A stretch of DNA of 64,000 nucleotides from Meghimatium bilineatum. Lineage: Eukaryota > Mollusca > Gastropoda > Stylommatophora > Philomycidae. Shown one piece after another: positions 1 through 10,794 of the stretch (positions within the stretch are counted from its first letter, which is position 1; every line of letters begins with the position of its first letter). A program made the translations under genes and the position numbers. The stretch covers positions 33,796,127 to 33,860,126 of the forward strand of contig CM067298.1 of assembly GCA_034231615.1 (NCBI GenBank), in the 5' to 3' direction. Under the pieces are notes generated by a model, which was not told the DNA's origin, searched no databases, and saw only the letters and a program-made list of their open reading frames with translations.

Positions 1-119
1 AAATCATACATATAAGCGGGAATTTGTATACATGCACATAAGAGGAAGTATTACAGACACGTACGCGCAAACACGTGAAAATATTACATACACTTGAGTT
101 ATAAGTTATGACTGCATGT

Positions 120-575
120 TATCATCAACGCATTCCATATTCATGTGTGCTCCAATTCACGTTTCAAAAACACAGTCAGTGTGTAGCGTCCGACAGTTTC
201 AGTTGGATGGGGCTGATTCCTCAGTCTTTTCGTATATTTATTATGTCTCTCTTTAATGGCTGTTTCATTCACCAGTCTCGCGCAGTCTTGAGAACGAGCA
301 TGAGTCACATTTTTGAAAATCGTGTGAGCAGACCAGATCCCCTAACGCATTTACTGTGTCAGATCAGTCCATTGATACATCTATTGCCACTGTAGCCGTG
401 CTCGCCAGTGTATCGACTACCTCATTATCGTCAACACCCGCCTATCGTGGCACGAATATAAAGGTAATCTTTCTGGTCAAATATTGTGACAACTCCAGCC
501 ACTGACGGAGGACGACCCCCAACTACCAATATGCAGATCATGTCCACTAAGTCGTTAAATGTACATGCATGATAA
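120..575 (-). pseudogene. C-terminal part of a LINE RNase H domain and its tail, decayed
   Basis: The minus strand, read with frame changes, gives a pattern like LRQWLELSQ, then ITFIFVPR, DDNEVVDTLAS and NQPHPTETVGRYTLTVFLKR. This parallels the intact copy at 54.7-55.35 kb: EQWIEALR, VTFIFVPGHVGVRGNERADQLAS, VNQHRTGTVSRSVMADTLKE. Known of the family: RNase H follows the reverse transcriptase in I/R1-type LINEs and degrades the RNA strand during insertion. The motif normally written GHAGVxGNExAD is degraded here and stops interrupt the frame, so it is a pseudogene. The N-terminal half lies at 1,232-1,430, separated by the fold-back element at 619-1,231. Confidence 0.7.
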
Positions 576-618
576 TAGTTATACAATCAATATAAGGTAA
601 TACTGCAGTGAAACGGAA

Positions 619-1231
<613 letters not shown>

Positions 1232-1430
1232 AGAATAATTCTATGACATCAGCTATGTCAATGCCTCGGTCACAGTTTTTATCTCCATTATAAGACTGTT
1301 TGTGATTGCAGTAAAGACACTGATAGATTCTGTGACAGTTTTCTTACTGGACCGAGCCGAAACGGCCCAAGTACAACGTTAATGATAAACAAAACTGACC
1401 CATCAGTGTTGATTACATATTCCTGTGCAG
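1232..1430 (-). pseudogene. N-terminal part of the same RNase H domain
   Basis: The minus strand reads INTDGSVLF near the start, then after a frame change KKTVTESISVFTAITNSLIM and EIKTVTEAL. This matches the first half of the family domain: the TDGS aspartate of strand 1, and the glutamate in a motif like TTSSMTxEVxAVTEAL. It stops where the fold-back element begins, and the next expected segment (the xLTDSMSM region and onward) resumes below position 619. Confidence 0.6.
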
Positions 1431-2029
1431 TGTTATCATCACTACATGCTCTGATTTCTACATTCATAGCCACCTGATTTTATATCCATTCAACGTCTGC
1501 TGTGATAACTACACAGTGGGATAACCACAGTGAAGGTATCACTTAACGTAGACCACGTGGGTATCTAATTCACAGGATCAATGCACTTAGGTTGTGCAAT
1601 TGTCCGATAATATATTTTGCTTGTTCCAACTATGATCTACCTCTTTTGAGATTGTATCATTTCATTTTTATTGAGCTCTGGATGCAATGGATGAAATGTG
1701 TTGGCACTGATTATATCCACTGATTACATCCACTTACAGGAGTGTAGCTGGAGACTGAAATGTTGTGTGCCAAATACAGTTGTTCAAATGTAGGCTTTAA
1801 GCCACCACCACCTCCATTTATGGGCCACATAGATTTGAGAGTGGGTCCACAGAGAAGAAATGAAACTCGGCGTTGCAGACTCATCTATAGAGAGGAAAGC
1901 TAAGGTAGATAACTGAATGAACAAAAAAAACAAGATGTATATGGGTATGCCTTAACGAATCTGATGATATGAAAAACGTCATATGTATTTCATTTTAGGC
2001 ACCATGGGAGATGGGGGGTGCAACATAAA
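1431..2029. other. Unassigned AT-rich sequence
   Basis: I see no coding pattern, tandem repeat or known element. It may contain older LINE sequence upstream of the RNase H remnant, but I could not recognise motifs. Confidence 0.4.
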
Positions 2030-2410
2030 GACACATTTCTCAGAAAGTGGCAATGAACAAAGATAAGTAGGGAAACATCGATCTAATACACACAGTCAGG
2101 TTAAAGAAAATACATATAATAAATAATAAATCTTCAGAACACACACACACACACGCACAATCATGATTGGATATAATACATAGAACAAGTTGAAATTCGT
2201 CAACACACACATACACACACACACGCACAGTCATGTTTACACATACTACATGAAACATGTGGGAAATCGTCAATACACACACACACACACAGGCACATAA
2301 TCAGGTTGGAAACGTGATGCATATTAAACATTGATAATAGTCAACACACGTGCACACACAGACACGTGCACACACATACACGTGCACACACAGACACGTG
2401 TTAAATCCCA
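2030..2410. repeat. CA-rich compound tandem repeat, period about 75-80 bp
   Basis: Runs of CA near 2,142, 2,205, 2,275 and 2,343-2,400 alternate with similar spacers (GCACAATCATG..., GCACAGTCATG..., GCACATAATCAGG...; each ending near CGTCAA or AGTCAACAC). This indicates a diverged minisatellite of about 75-80 bp in which each unit carries a (CA)n block. Confidence 0.7.
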
Positions 2411-3593
2411 TACGTAAAGATGAATCGAGAATGCCACATACAGTTAATCAAGCGTACACGTAGTCAAAGTTTCACTAAAATGTGTGTACATATAAGCAAG
2501 TAATTGAAAATAGATCTTTTCAAAGAAAAGTAGGAAAGCATACACTAGACAGGTGAGTAATCACAGGTACGAAAATGTGGGAGATCAAATAGGTAGGGAG
2601 CATAAAACATATTCTCAGATAAAGTGGGAAACTCTTACTTTCAAAGAAAATTGTGGAGTAAATACAAACTATGGAAATTATGCACAATTTTAAGTGAGGA
2701 CAATAGTAAAGTGAGAAACTATAAATAGTAGTTGTAAATGACACAGATATATACAAGAAAGAAGCAATAAAAACGAACAAATTAGAAGCTATACAACAAT
2801 ATATACGCAGAAATTCACCACAACAAAAATTAATCTTGAAATTTAAACATAATTTATACATGCAAACATTCTGTAGGAAAATTACAACCACATACACATG
2901 TGAGAAATCTTACATACTTTCGGGAAAACAAGCACAAAAATGTGTTGATATCAACCGTGCTGTTGTCATGCGAGATTTAGAGTCATGCAACGTATAAATA
3001 ACATAGGATCTTCACTCGGGGTTTCATGGAAACAAAGTAGGTCTTGGAGATTCACTAAGCAAAATAAATGATCCAGAAAGTACTATTGAGATTACAAACT
3101 CATTGTCAGCAATGACACGGAACAGATTTGTTGCCAATCAAATTAAACAACATTAACAAAGCTTTTCCCCCTGTAATAAAAGTCATATGGAATAATGGGG
3201 AATCGTTCTTCGTTTAAATTTTTCTGTGATTTTCTGTGAAACTTATTCTAACCATTGTATAATGTCGAATATTGTAAAATACGGGATATATAATATACGT
3301 CATGGTATTCCCGATTTCATTAGTTGTGAAACTACTTAGTATAAGTAGCTTTCCTTGTCTAGAGAATTACATTGCCATACATGTTTGCTCTTTTATTATA
3401 TTCATGAAACATGAAACAAGGGAAAATGGATATATATATATATATATACATTCGTACAAACGTGTATGTTTATTTATATTGTGGTGTTGGGTAGGGGATT
3501 AACGTCTATTCTTGGCAAAACATCTTGTGAACTGCTAGCGTGAGTTCATCTTGATTATATACGCCCTTTTTATTTGTGGTGGTAAAATATGAC
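2411..3593. other. AT-rich sequence without recognisable genes
   Basis: This stretch is A-rich, with no convincing reading frame. The first part (to about 2,960) may hold further diverged units of the preceding repeat. A short TA run lies at 3,430-3,449. Confidence 0.4.
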
Positions 3594-3910
3594 CTAATTC
3601 GCCGTGACAGACGGTCTGAGAATGCCTGTAGGAGATGTAGTTAACCGGGCACGAGCCGAACATGTATTTATAAATCTGCTAATGCATGAATGATTTGGTT
3701 TGTTGCAGAATAGGCTTTCCAAACTGTCATCGCTGGACCGTTGCACCTTCCATCTGTGTTCTATTACTCTGTACAATATTGAATTCTCATATGCCTTAAG
3801 ATTGTTCTGCATGTGACGCAGTCTAACGCGATCTTTTCCCAATTGTCGAAAACGATGCGAAAAACCGTTCCTTGTAGATTTGCATACATCTTTGTATAAT
3901 AACTTTGGTA
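3594..3910 (-). pseudogene. C-terminal end of a LINE ORF2
   Basis: The minus strand reads PKLLYKDVCK (about 3,870-3,908), then FDNWEKIA and KDRVRLRH in shifted frames. I recognise this as the conserved C-terminal block of an animal LINE ORF2 (GRPxLRYKDVCKRD...WE...ADRxxWR). A degraded Cys/His tail may follow to about 3,594. It continues the element whose RT and endonuclease lie at 4,180-6,480. Confidence 0.65.
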
Positions 3911-4163
3911 TGCCTCGTTATTTAGCACCATGTAGGACTTAATCATACATAACTTTGGTTTGCCTCGTTATTTAGCACCATGTAAGACTTAATCATACAT
4001 AACTTTGGTTTGCCTCGTTATTTAGCACCATGTAAGACTTAATCATACATAACTTTGGTTTGCCTCGTTATGTAGCACCATGTAAGACTTAATCATACAT
4101 AACTTTGGTTTGCATCGTTATTTAGCACTATGTAAGACTTAATCATACATAACTTTGGTTTGA
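3901..4163. repeat. 50-bp tandem repeat, five units plus a partial
   Basis: Units start at 3,901, 3,951, 4,001, 4,051 and 4,101, with a 13-bp stub at 4,151, and are nearly identical. On the minus strand each unit reads like VLHGAK, stop, RGKPKL. This resembles the LLYGEL...RGxPKL segment that should precede YKDVCK in this very LINE. The array is therefore probably a local amplification of LINE coding sequence. Confidence 0.9.
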
Positions 4164-4169
4164 GATAGG

Positions 4170-5441
4170 GTTATTGCTCATCTCTACGGATATGCGCAAG
4201 CCACAGGAGCCGTCTGTTGTTGTGTGTGGAAAATATTGATGGAAGCTTGGCTCTCTGCTGGGCATCATTATTATGTCATTTGTTATTCAACATTTTCCGG
4301 AGACATTGTAAATGAAAAATGTTACAGATATTGTTTTATTTCGAGTATGGTATCAATGCTCAGATTCATAACTGACTGAAGACACTGTGCGCATGTTTGA
4401 TAGACCTCTTCCTGAAAATTTATCAACATAAGCGTCGGCAACAATTTTACTTCAAATACTTGTTTTCGTCAAGGAAGTGATTTCTGGTTATTGTGACTTC
4501 AGATAAATAAAGTTATGTACCGATTGAAGAACAGGTTGCTCAGTGAGATGTTTGATACTGAAATAGTATGTTGACAAAATATAACATTTTTCTTGACGTT
4601 TATTGATAGCGAGAATAAGTCACAGGCCATTGCAAATGTATTAATCAGATCTTGCAGTACAGTCTCATTATGACAAGCTGTTCTGAATTGCAAGCATACA
4701 CGAGCTCCCAGATAGAAATCTCAGTTGTCTTGGTTTTCGCTTTAAGACTAACATAGTTAAACGTGAAGCCATCACGTCTTGTGTGAAGTAAGACATAACC
4801 CACGGAGTTTTCAAATGTATAATGTATAACTACAAAGAGAAAAATCCAAAGGTGGGTTTAACAAGAATACATCTTTGATTAACTTCATTAACATCTAAGC
4901 TATTAGATTAAACTCGATGATCACCTTCACGTTTTCATGAAATAATATAATGACTTGTAACAGGTATTACAATCACCCTTGTCACCTTTATTCTTATATA
5001 GTGTTGCACTTTGTGAATCTCAGATGTCTTTGTGAATGTTACACTTTCTCCATCACTGGAGTAAAAGTTCATAAAGATGTGGCAGTCTATCAGCTCGATT
5101 TCTTTAATAAATTCTCCGGGAATGTTTTCTACACCACCGATTGGACGACTGTTGATGGAATTATTTTTCTGTTGGTTTGTCATCAAACTCATTCAGGTTG
5201 TTGAGATTGGGTGTGACTTTCTCCAGCGCTATTGCTCCTGCGTTGTCTAGATAATAGAATGTAGAGTAGTCTCTACCCATCTGTCTAGCCTGTTTACGTC
5301 TGTCAGATATGGATTCATCGCTTTCAGTTGCCAGAGGTGCAAACTGAGAAATATTGGCCTGTATCTGTTGGTATACATAGTTCTTGTATTCCCTGTCAAC
5401 TGTTTACTGCATTGATGTGCATCTATTATTCCAGTTTTCAT
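4170..5441 (-). pseudogene. Decayed reverse transcriptase domain of a LINE
   Basis: Minus-strand pieces in several frames follow RT order. They are YLTDVNRLDRWVE (linker, about 5,300), ENIPGEFIKE and DCHIFMNFYSSDGES (the ADGIPAE...HLYELL block), YKNKGDKGDC (about 4,990), HNETVLQDLINTFAMACDLF with SLSINVKK (the segment after the YADD motif, about 4,580-4,680), and LLWLAHIRRDE (about 4,190). Several blocks, including the catalytic YADD, are missing, so it is inactive. The endonuclease lies upstream at 5,960-6,480. Confidence 0.7.
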
Positions 5442-5504
5442 TCACGCACCTCGACCATTTTTACCTGAAATCTTGTATGCTTCAAGCAATCCTGTCTGAT
5501 TTGC

Positions 5505-5820
5505 GTTGGTTTCACTTTATGCTCGGTGTTGGTTCCACTTTGTGCTCTGTGTTGGTTTCATTTGTGCTTTGTTGGTTTCATTTTGTGCTCTGCGTTGATT
5601 TTACTTTGTGCTGCTCTCTATTAGTTTCACTGTGTGGTGCTCTATGTTGTTTTAACTTTGTGCGCTGTGTTAGTTTCATTTGTGATGTTTGTTGGTTTAA
5701 CTGTGTGTTCTGTTTTGGTTTCATTTGTGCTCTGTGTTGGTGTCATTTGTGATGTGTGTTGGTTTAACTTTGTGATGTGTGTTGGTTTAACTTTGTGATG
5801 TGTGTTGGTTTAACTTTGTG
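5505..5820. repeat. About 23-bp imperfect minisatellite (GTGTTGGTTTCACTTTGTGC-like)
   Basis: Fourteen or so diverged units of about 23 bp alternate TTGGTTTCA or TTGGTTTAACTTTGTG with CTCTGTG or ATGTGTG. The last three units are almost identical. The array lies between the endonuclease and RT portions of a minus-strand LINE, where coding linker would be expected. Confidence 0.85.
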
Positions 5821-5959
5821 GTCCAGCAGTTATTTTAAAAAGTTTTTATTAACGTCACCAACTTTGTGAGTTCACATCAACTCAATCACTGCATATCTTT
5901 TTCTTTCGTCCGAAATCAGTGTTGGCACTATCATAAATATTTGATGTTAACATGTTATA

Positions 5960-6480
5960 AGTATCATGAACATTACTTGTGACTTCTTTCTTGTAGGAGT
6001 TTGTGAAGTTTCGTTGGAACCATTCTGTGTTGTCCTATAACTTTATTGACAGGATGCCGCATCATCGTTTGGAAACTAAAAATGTTTTTGTAATGCGCAC
6101 GTAATTTTTCAAATAGAAATCCAGTAATCTCTGAACATTAAATTTATTTTGCCAATGCTATGTTTTCTAAGAGAAACTGGCCAATATTGATAATCTAATC
6201 CTACAAGCGCGACTGAGTCTCCAAGTATGATAAGCTGTCCGCTATTTGGGATTTAGTCTAGGACGTTCTATAGTTTTTCATAGAATATATCTTTATCATC
6301 TGCAGATGCTGTCAGAGATGATGCATAAGTGTTAATGGTATAAATATAGCCTGTCTCATATTGTAGAGATACTGTGGGTTTAATACGCTCTGATATTGAT
6401 ATTGTTATGATTATGGAGTTAATGAGTCCGTTGTTTATAGTAAAACTAACTCTACGCAGTCTTGATAAAGACATTAATTT
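5960..6480 (-). pseudogene. LINE apurinic-type endonuclease domain, decayed
   Basis: The minus strand reads SLQYETGYIYTINTYASSLT, ASADDKDIFYEKL, then NVLD.IPNSGQLIILGDSVA, LVGLDYQYWP and HSIGKIN. These match the conserved blocks ISAYAPTLxxxxxxKDxFYExL, IPxxDxLIILGDFNARVG and HGxGKxN of LINE AP-endonucleases, which nick target DNA to start insertion. GDFN has become GDSV, removing the catalytic aspartate-phenylalanine-asparagine arrangement, and stops are present. Confidence 0.8.
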
Positions 6481-6499
6481 TTCTATGGATATATCCTTT

Positions 6500-8740
6500 T
6501 GTAATGACTAAGGTGTTAATTTCGTGACACATAGTCCATACGATCCATTAACCAAATCTAACCAAAGCTAGTTATTTGATCTTCCTATGTACATGACACA
6601 TGCTTGATTGTATGGGAAGGTTTAATGGGAAAAGGAACTTTAACATTTTGCACTAACCCCTTCCCAGTTCTATTAGCGAGTTCCCAGTGAAAAATCAAAG
6701 CCAGTGCTCTTGGAATTGAGCAGAATAGCAAGGGATGCCAAATTATGGTTTAATATACACAGTCGACTGCCTTAGGATCTTCACTCCTGATTTTCTGTAG
6801 GGGTTTACTCACATAGCCTGAGACAGTTATATGCTGACCAGATAGACAGTGTAACATTTTATAAGTATTATAACTATTAAGCATATGCAATCCCGTACTG
6901 ATCTTTAGATATTGTGGCTTTATGAAGTTGTTTATTCATTAAAAATAAAAGGAAAAAACAAAAAGAGGATTGTTCTGATACAATAACATCCGTATTATAT
7001 TATTACTTTCTGTAGGTGGATGAATGTGTTGATAGAAAGACAGAGAGACAGATAGATAGATACGATAGATCGAGGCTAAATTTATACGCTAAAACTAATA
7101 TCAAGACTATTGAGATCTGAAGTGTAAATTAATATTAATATTTAAAATTGGCCGTAAACAATTTAGGTAATTTCTCAGTAGAAATTAAAAGAATACATAA
7201 CAATGCTATGTAGAAGCTTTTTGTAGCAGAGTACACACACGGTAATATGGTTTTGTAAATCATTTGAAACTCGTCGTGTGTTAATGTTATATCCTTGATG
7301 AAGACGTTTTAATATAAACGTCGATATTATTTGTTTTCCCATGGACTTAAGTGAAATTCAGTAAACTACTTAATCAAATAGCGTCTGTCAGATCAGTTTT
7401 GCTGCAGTCCCACATGCTATAGAATTACATATAACGTACTTATAAGAGAACATCCAAATATACTCTACTCTACACGATCAGTTACATTCTCAGTAACATC
7501 AAATGATTGTGAGACAAGGATAGTTAACACAATATCTGGAAAGAACATTCAATTTCTGACACTAATTGCTATATGAATGTGCTGGGAATATATTATTCTT
7601 ATTCCAGACATACACTGGCACGGGTGAAATATTACATGGGAGATACCAGTGACAGAAGGCACTTCTATATTGGAGAGTATCTTATAACAAAGGTTCAAGA
7701 CTTCAACGAGGAGCGGCATGGGTTACAGGTGCTGCAAAAATGATTGTCCAGGAAGGACACCGTTAAAGAGATTTCAAAGGAAAGAAATGGACGCGGCTTG
7801 AAAATATAGTTAAGTTATTGAAGTTCTTCATAAGTTATCGAAGACTAAGCATTACACCCCTTACTGGTTGTATGTATTAATGAAAAATTGTAAACCGATC
7901 TAGAAATCAAACAACTTATAAGCAACAACAATACAAACAATATTTTAACCATATACATGCTCAGATCTGTTAGATGGAGCACATGGTCATCCTAGGACAT
8001 TATTTTTTTCATTCAAAGACGTATACTCATTGCTGAATGACGTAGACGTCATTTTTCTACACCATTCAGTATGGTAATGGAGATCAAGGCAGTTTCTGCG
8101 TTTTAAAAGTGAGCTTCTAAAATGGTAGCAGCCAAAGCGTTTCAGAAGTCGGACTCTCAATCCGTGATCGGAAATTTTAGAATGGTTACCTGTAACAAGA
8201 GTGGATGATATTGGTGATTTACATCGGCAATCATCTTGTGAGTCTTCTTCTTTCTTCTTCTATATTTATCCCCACAATGATGCAGATTAACAGAATGCAG
8301 TCCGCAGAATGTATAGCGTAAGGTCATGTTTTTCTTTCAGACTTTCTTTCAGATGATCAGGAGTCGTGACATATGACAATCGACAAAGAAATGGATTATT
8401 GTAAATTTCCTATATACACGTACGAGATGGATATGAAAAATACATATTAATACGCATGAAGCAATGTTTGACAAAATCTAACGTTACAGCTGAAGAAAAT
8501 TTAGAATTTAGGAAAAACAGAGAGACCAAAGAGATTATTCTTAGCAGCAGTCTATGTAGGCCAACTATAAAAGTCTAAAAACGGTATATATCTTTGTTTC
8601 GCATAATACATCACGGCCATCAACAGTTCAATATAAATACTTAATTGAATGCCTACATGAAATATGCTTAGATATAACAGAGAACAGAATGATCTTTCTA
8701 GACCAGAAATATCTGTTGAGAACAAACCGCATCAATAAGT
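6500..8740. other. Mostly unassigned AT-rich sequence
   Basis: No gene was recognised. Small items: a short GACA/GATA run at 7,035-7,068; a solo copy of the hammerhead-like family at about 7,286-7,335 (plus); and a possible minus-strand scrap of interspersed family R1 at about 8,270-8,335. Confidence 0.4.
7286..7335 (+). repeat. Decayed solo copy of hammerhead-like family H
   Basis: The sequence CTTGATGAAGACG...AAACGTCGATATTATTTG aligns with the 48.0-kb copy read on the minus strand (CTTGATAAAGACC...AAACGTTGAATATTATTTG). The GAAA of the putative core is TAAA here and the middle stem has changed. Confidence 0.5.
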
Positions 8741-8744
8741 AGGG

Positions 8745-8965
8745 CCATGGTCATAAACATGGGGCCTAGTTGCGAACGCACTGGCTTGGCATATAAGTGG
8801 TCTTGGGTTCATTCCCGGTTAAAGCGGACATTTTTTCAGACCCAGGCTTAATTGGGTACCGGATTAATCCTGGAGGCAAAGACTGCGAGGGAAAGAATAT
8901 AGCTACCGCCTTCATATAACTGAACCATTTAAACGTGAGACTGCTAACATCTTACACCTCCTACC
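8745..8965 (+). mobile_element. tRNA-derived SINE, copy 1
   Basis: The sequence GGCCTAGTTGCGAACGCACT (A-box-like) is followed by GGGTTCATTCCCGG (B-box-like). This is the arrangement of an RNA polymerase III internal promoter inherited from a tRNA. The body reads AATTGGGTACCGGATTAATC, AAGACTGCGAGGGAAAG, then CTGAACCATTTAAACGTGAG. A second copy on the minus strand at 39,955-40,085 matches the body, which supports a dispersed SINE. It cannot be a functional tRNA: I find no full cloverleaf. Confidence 0.65.
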
Positions 8966-9104
8966 ACATTAATCAATGATATGGGTTAACTTTATTTTAC
9001 TTTTATTACATGAATAATGTTTGAAATAGATACCATCTATATAAATAAAAATAGGAATATCACAAGCCTGCATTTGTTCACCCGGTCTATTAACATCTAT
9101 GAAG

Positions 9105-9275
9105 ATAACATTATTTTTCGTACATTCTCAAATTCCAGCATGATTTCTCTTATAGCCGGACAATGATCCTACCAGATTTCCAGCAGGATGTAGTCCAGAG
9201 AACGGAAATACGTTGTGTCACCATTTTATTTTCACCAATGGCCCGACACATCCTTCCGGCTTCAACGGTAGAACT
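9105..9275 (-). repeat. Interspersed family R2, copy 1
   Basis: On the minus strand it reads GGATGTGTCGGGCCATTGGT, then ATTTCCGTTCTCTGGACTAC, ATCCTGCTGGAAATC and CTATAAGAGAAATC. The same block occurs at 46,425-46,590 (plus) and 58,985-59,125 (plus). Class unknown. Confidence 0.7.
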
Positions 9276-9432
9276 ATTTTAAAAATATAGAAGCAATGCC
9301 AGGACTCAAGATCAGTGGGACAATCATAAATAATTTTCAAATGTGCAGCTGTCAGTGTTCTTTTAGCAGAAAATAAATAGATGATACAAATATTAATACA
9401 CCAAGTCGATAAATAAATTATAGAATATAGAC

Positions 9433-9433
<1 letters not shown>

Positions 9434-9474
<41 letters not shown>
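9434..9474. repeat. Short (TA)n tract
   Basis: An imperfect TA run interrupted by TG. It lies about 120 bp from a hammerhead-like family copy at 9,565-9,640. Confidence 0.9.
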
Positions 9475-9478
<4 letters not shown>

Positions 9479-9564
9479 CACACTAATATGCTCAATAAAA
9501 TCAAAAGGAAACACGTTCTAAACATACAATTAGAGAAACTTGGAAAAATTAATTGCGGCTGTGC

Positions 9565-9640
9565 TAGTCAGTACTAACACACATACACTAATAATACGTA
9601 ATATTGACGTTTCAACAATAGTGATTTTATCAAGAACACA
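9565..9640 (-). repeat. Decayed copy of hammerhead-like family H
   Basis: On the minus strand it reads GTTCTTGATAAAATCAC, then TTGAAACGTCAATATTACG. This shares TTGATAAA and GAAACG at the same spacing as the copies at 0.75, 1.08 and 48.0 kb. Confidence 0.5.
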
Positions 9641-9961
9641 CCATAACACGTCGGGTAAAGAAATGCGTTGTCTGCATTAACATTATAATGACTCATGCTA
9701 TTGCTCCTTCGCTGTGAAGATTAGCATGACATTAAATACAGTAACGTTTTGTTTGATTTTTTGTGTGGATTCTGATGTTGATGAGTCCAGTACGTACAGT
9801 AATAAACATGTTGCATTGGAACAACAACTACAGTTACATCAAGCTTGTACATAGAAAATAAGGATGGAAGGAGGGATTAAAACATCTGTTATTTTTAAAA
9901 AAAAGAAATGATAGGAGAAATAGTAATAAGAAAAAAGTAAATAATATTATAAACACGTTCC

Positions 9962-10112
9962 ATCTTAGTGGTATTTCCAAAAACAAAATCATCAGAAACC
10001 CCCCCCCCCCAGAGACATTATCACAGCAAGCATCCCTTCCCCGTAAGTAGTATTTCCAAAAAACATTATCATCATAATTCCGTCCAACGCATGATTATTA
10101 TACACTTCTCCA
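9962..10112. repeat. Diverged minisatellite, left half (unit about 26-30 bp)
   Basis: Units of the type TTTCCAAAAACA, ATTATCATCATAA, CATGATTATTATACACTTCTCCAAAACAT are repeated with variation, including a run of C at about 10,000. The same unit resumes at 10,560 after the LINE fragment. Confidence 0.65.
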
Positions 10113-10560
10113 AAACATCTTCTTATTTTTCTTCTTCTTTCTGTCCTCATATACCTTTCGGTGTTGAGGGGAGAGTGAGTGTACGGTCTTTTGCCCTTCT
10201 ATTTTCCTCCTCTGCTGTTATATTTCCAAGTCTCTCTAATACACTATCTATCCGCCTTTTACGAGGGCGTCCAATAGGTCGACTGTTTTCGTATCGTTTG
10301 TTACGTGTTTTTTGGATAATACTTTGCTCTTTCTGTCTGGTTATGTGGCCGTCCATTTAACTTGTTGTTTCTGGATGTATTATATTGCTGACTTGATCCC
10401 TAATTGTTTCCTTAGTGTTTCATTCCTGATTTTGTCTCTCAAGCTAACTCCAATCATACGTCTCACACATTTCCTTTCAGTGGTTTTAATCTTATGTATT
10501 GTTCTAGAATCTAATGTCCAAGTTTGACACTGATAAAACAATGTTGGTAAGAAAATGGTG
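10113..10560 (-). pseudogene. 5'-truncated RTE-like RT C-terminus
   Basis: The minus strand reads TIFLPTLFYQCQTWTLDSRT, KCVRRMIGVSLRDKI, QKQQVKW and RPIGRPRKRRIDSVLERLG. These are the conserved landmarks of the C-terminus of animal LINE ORF2 proteins (LPTLxYGCETWTL, RxRNE, QIKWFGHVxR, GRPRKRW). Several frameshifts and an early stop are present. The fragment starts abruptly just upstream of the LPTL block and lies between two halves of a minisatellite. Confidence 0.8.
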
Positions 10561-10645
10561 TTGAAAACATGATTATTATAAACCCCTCCAAAACATGATC
10601 AGCGTTAACCCCTTCAAAAACGAAATGGAAAGCACTTTCAAATAC
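10560..10645. repeat. Minisatellite, right half
   Basis: The sequence AACATGATTATTATAAACCCCTCC is repeated as AACATGATCAGCG...CCCCTTC. It continues the units found at 10,075-10,112 to the left of the LINE fragment. Confidence 0.65.
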
Positions 10646-10794
10646 CAAATACCCCCTACCTTCATTATTTAGTAAAGTTGCATCTACGACCTTAACAGGA
10701 AACATACAGTTGACTTCACGTACCGCATATTTGTTGGTACTATTACTGCTAAGATGAACTTATTTGATAGAAAGATTGCTCTTTTTTAGTCTTA

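Noticed and set aside
8745..8830. Functional tRNA gene
   Set aside because: A- and B-box-like sequences are present, but no acceptor-stem pairing or full cloverleaf could be drawn, and the element continues into a SINE body with a second copy elsewhere.
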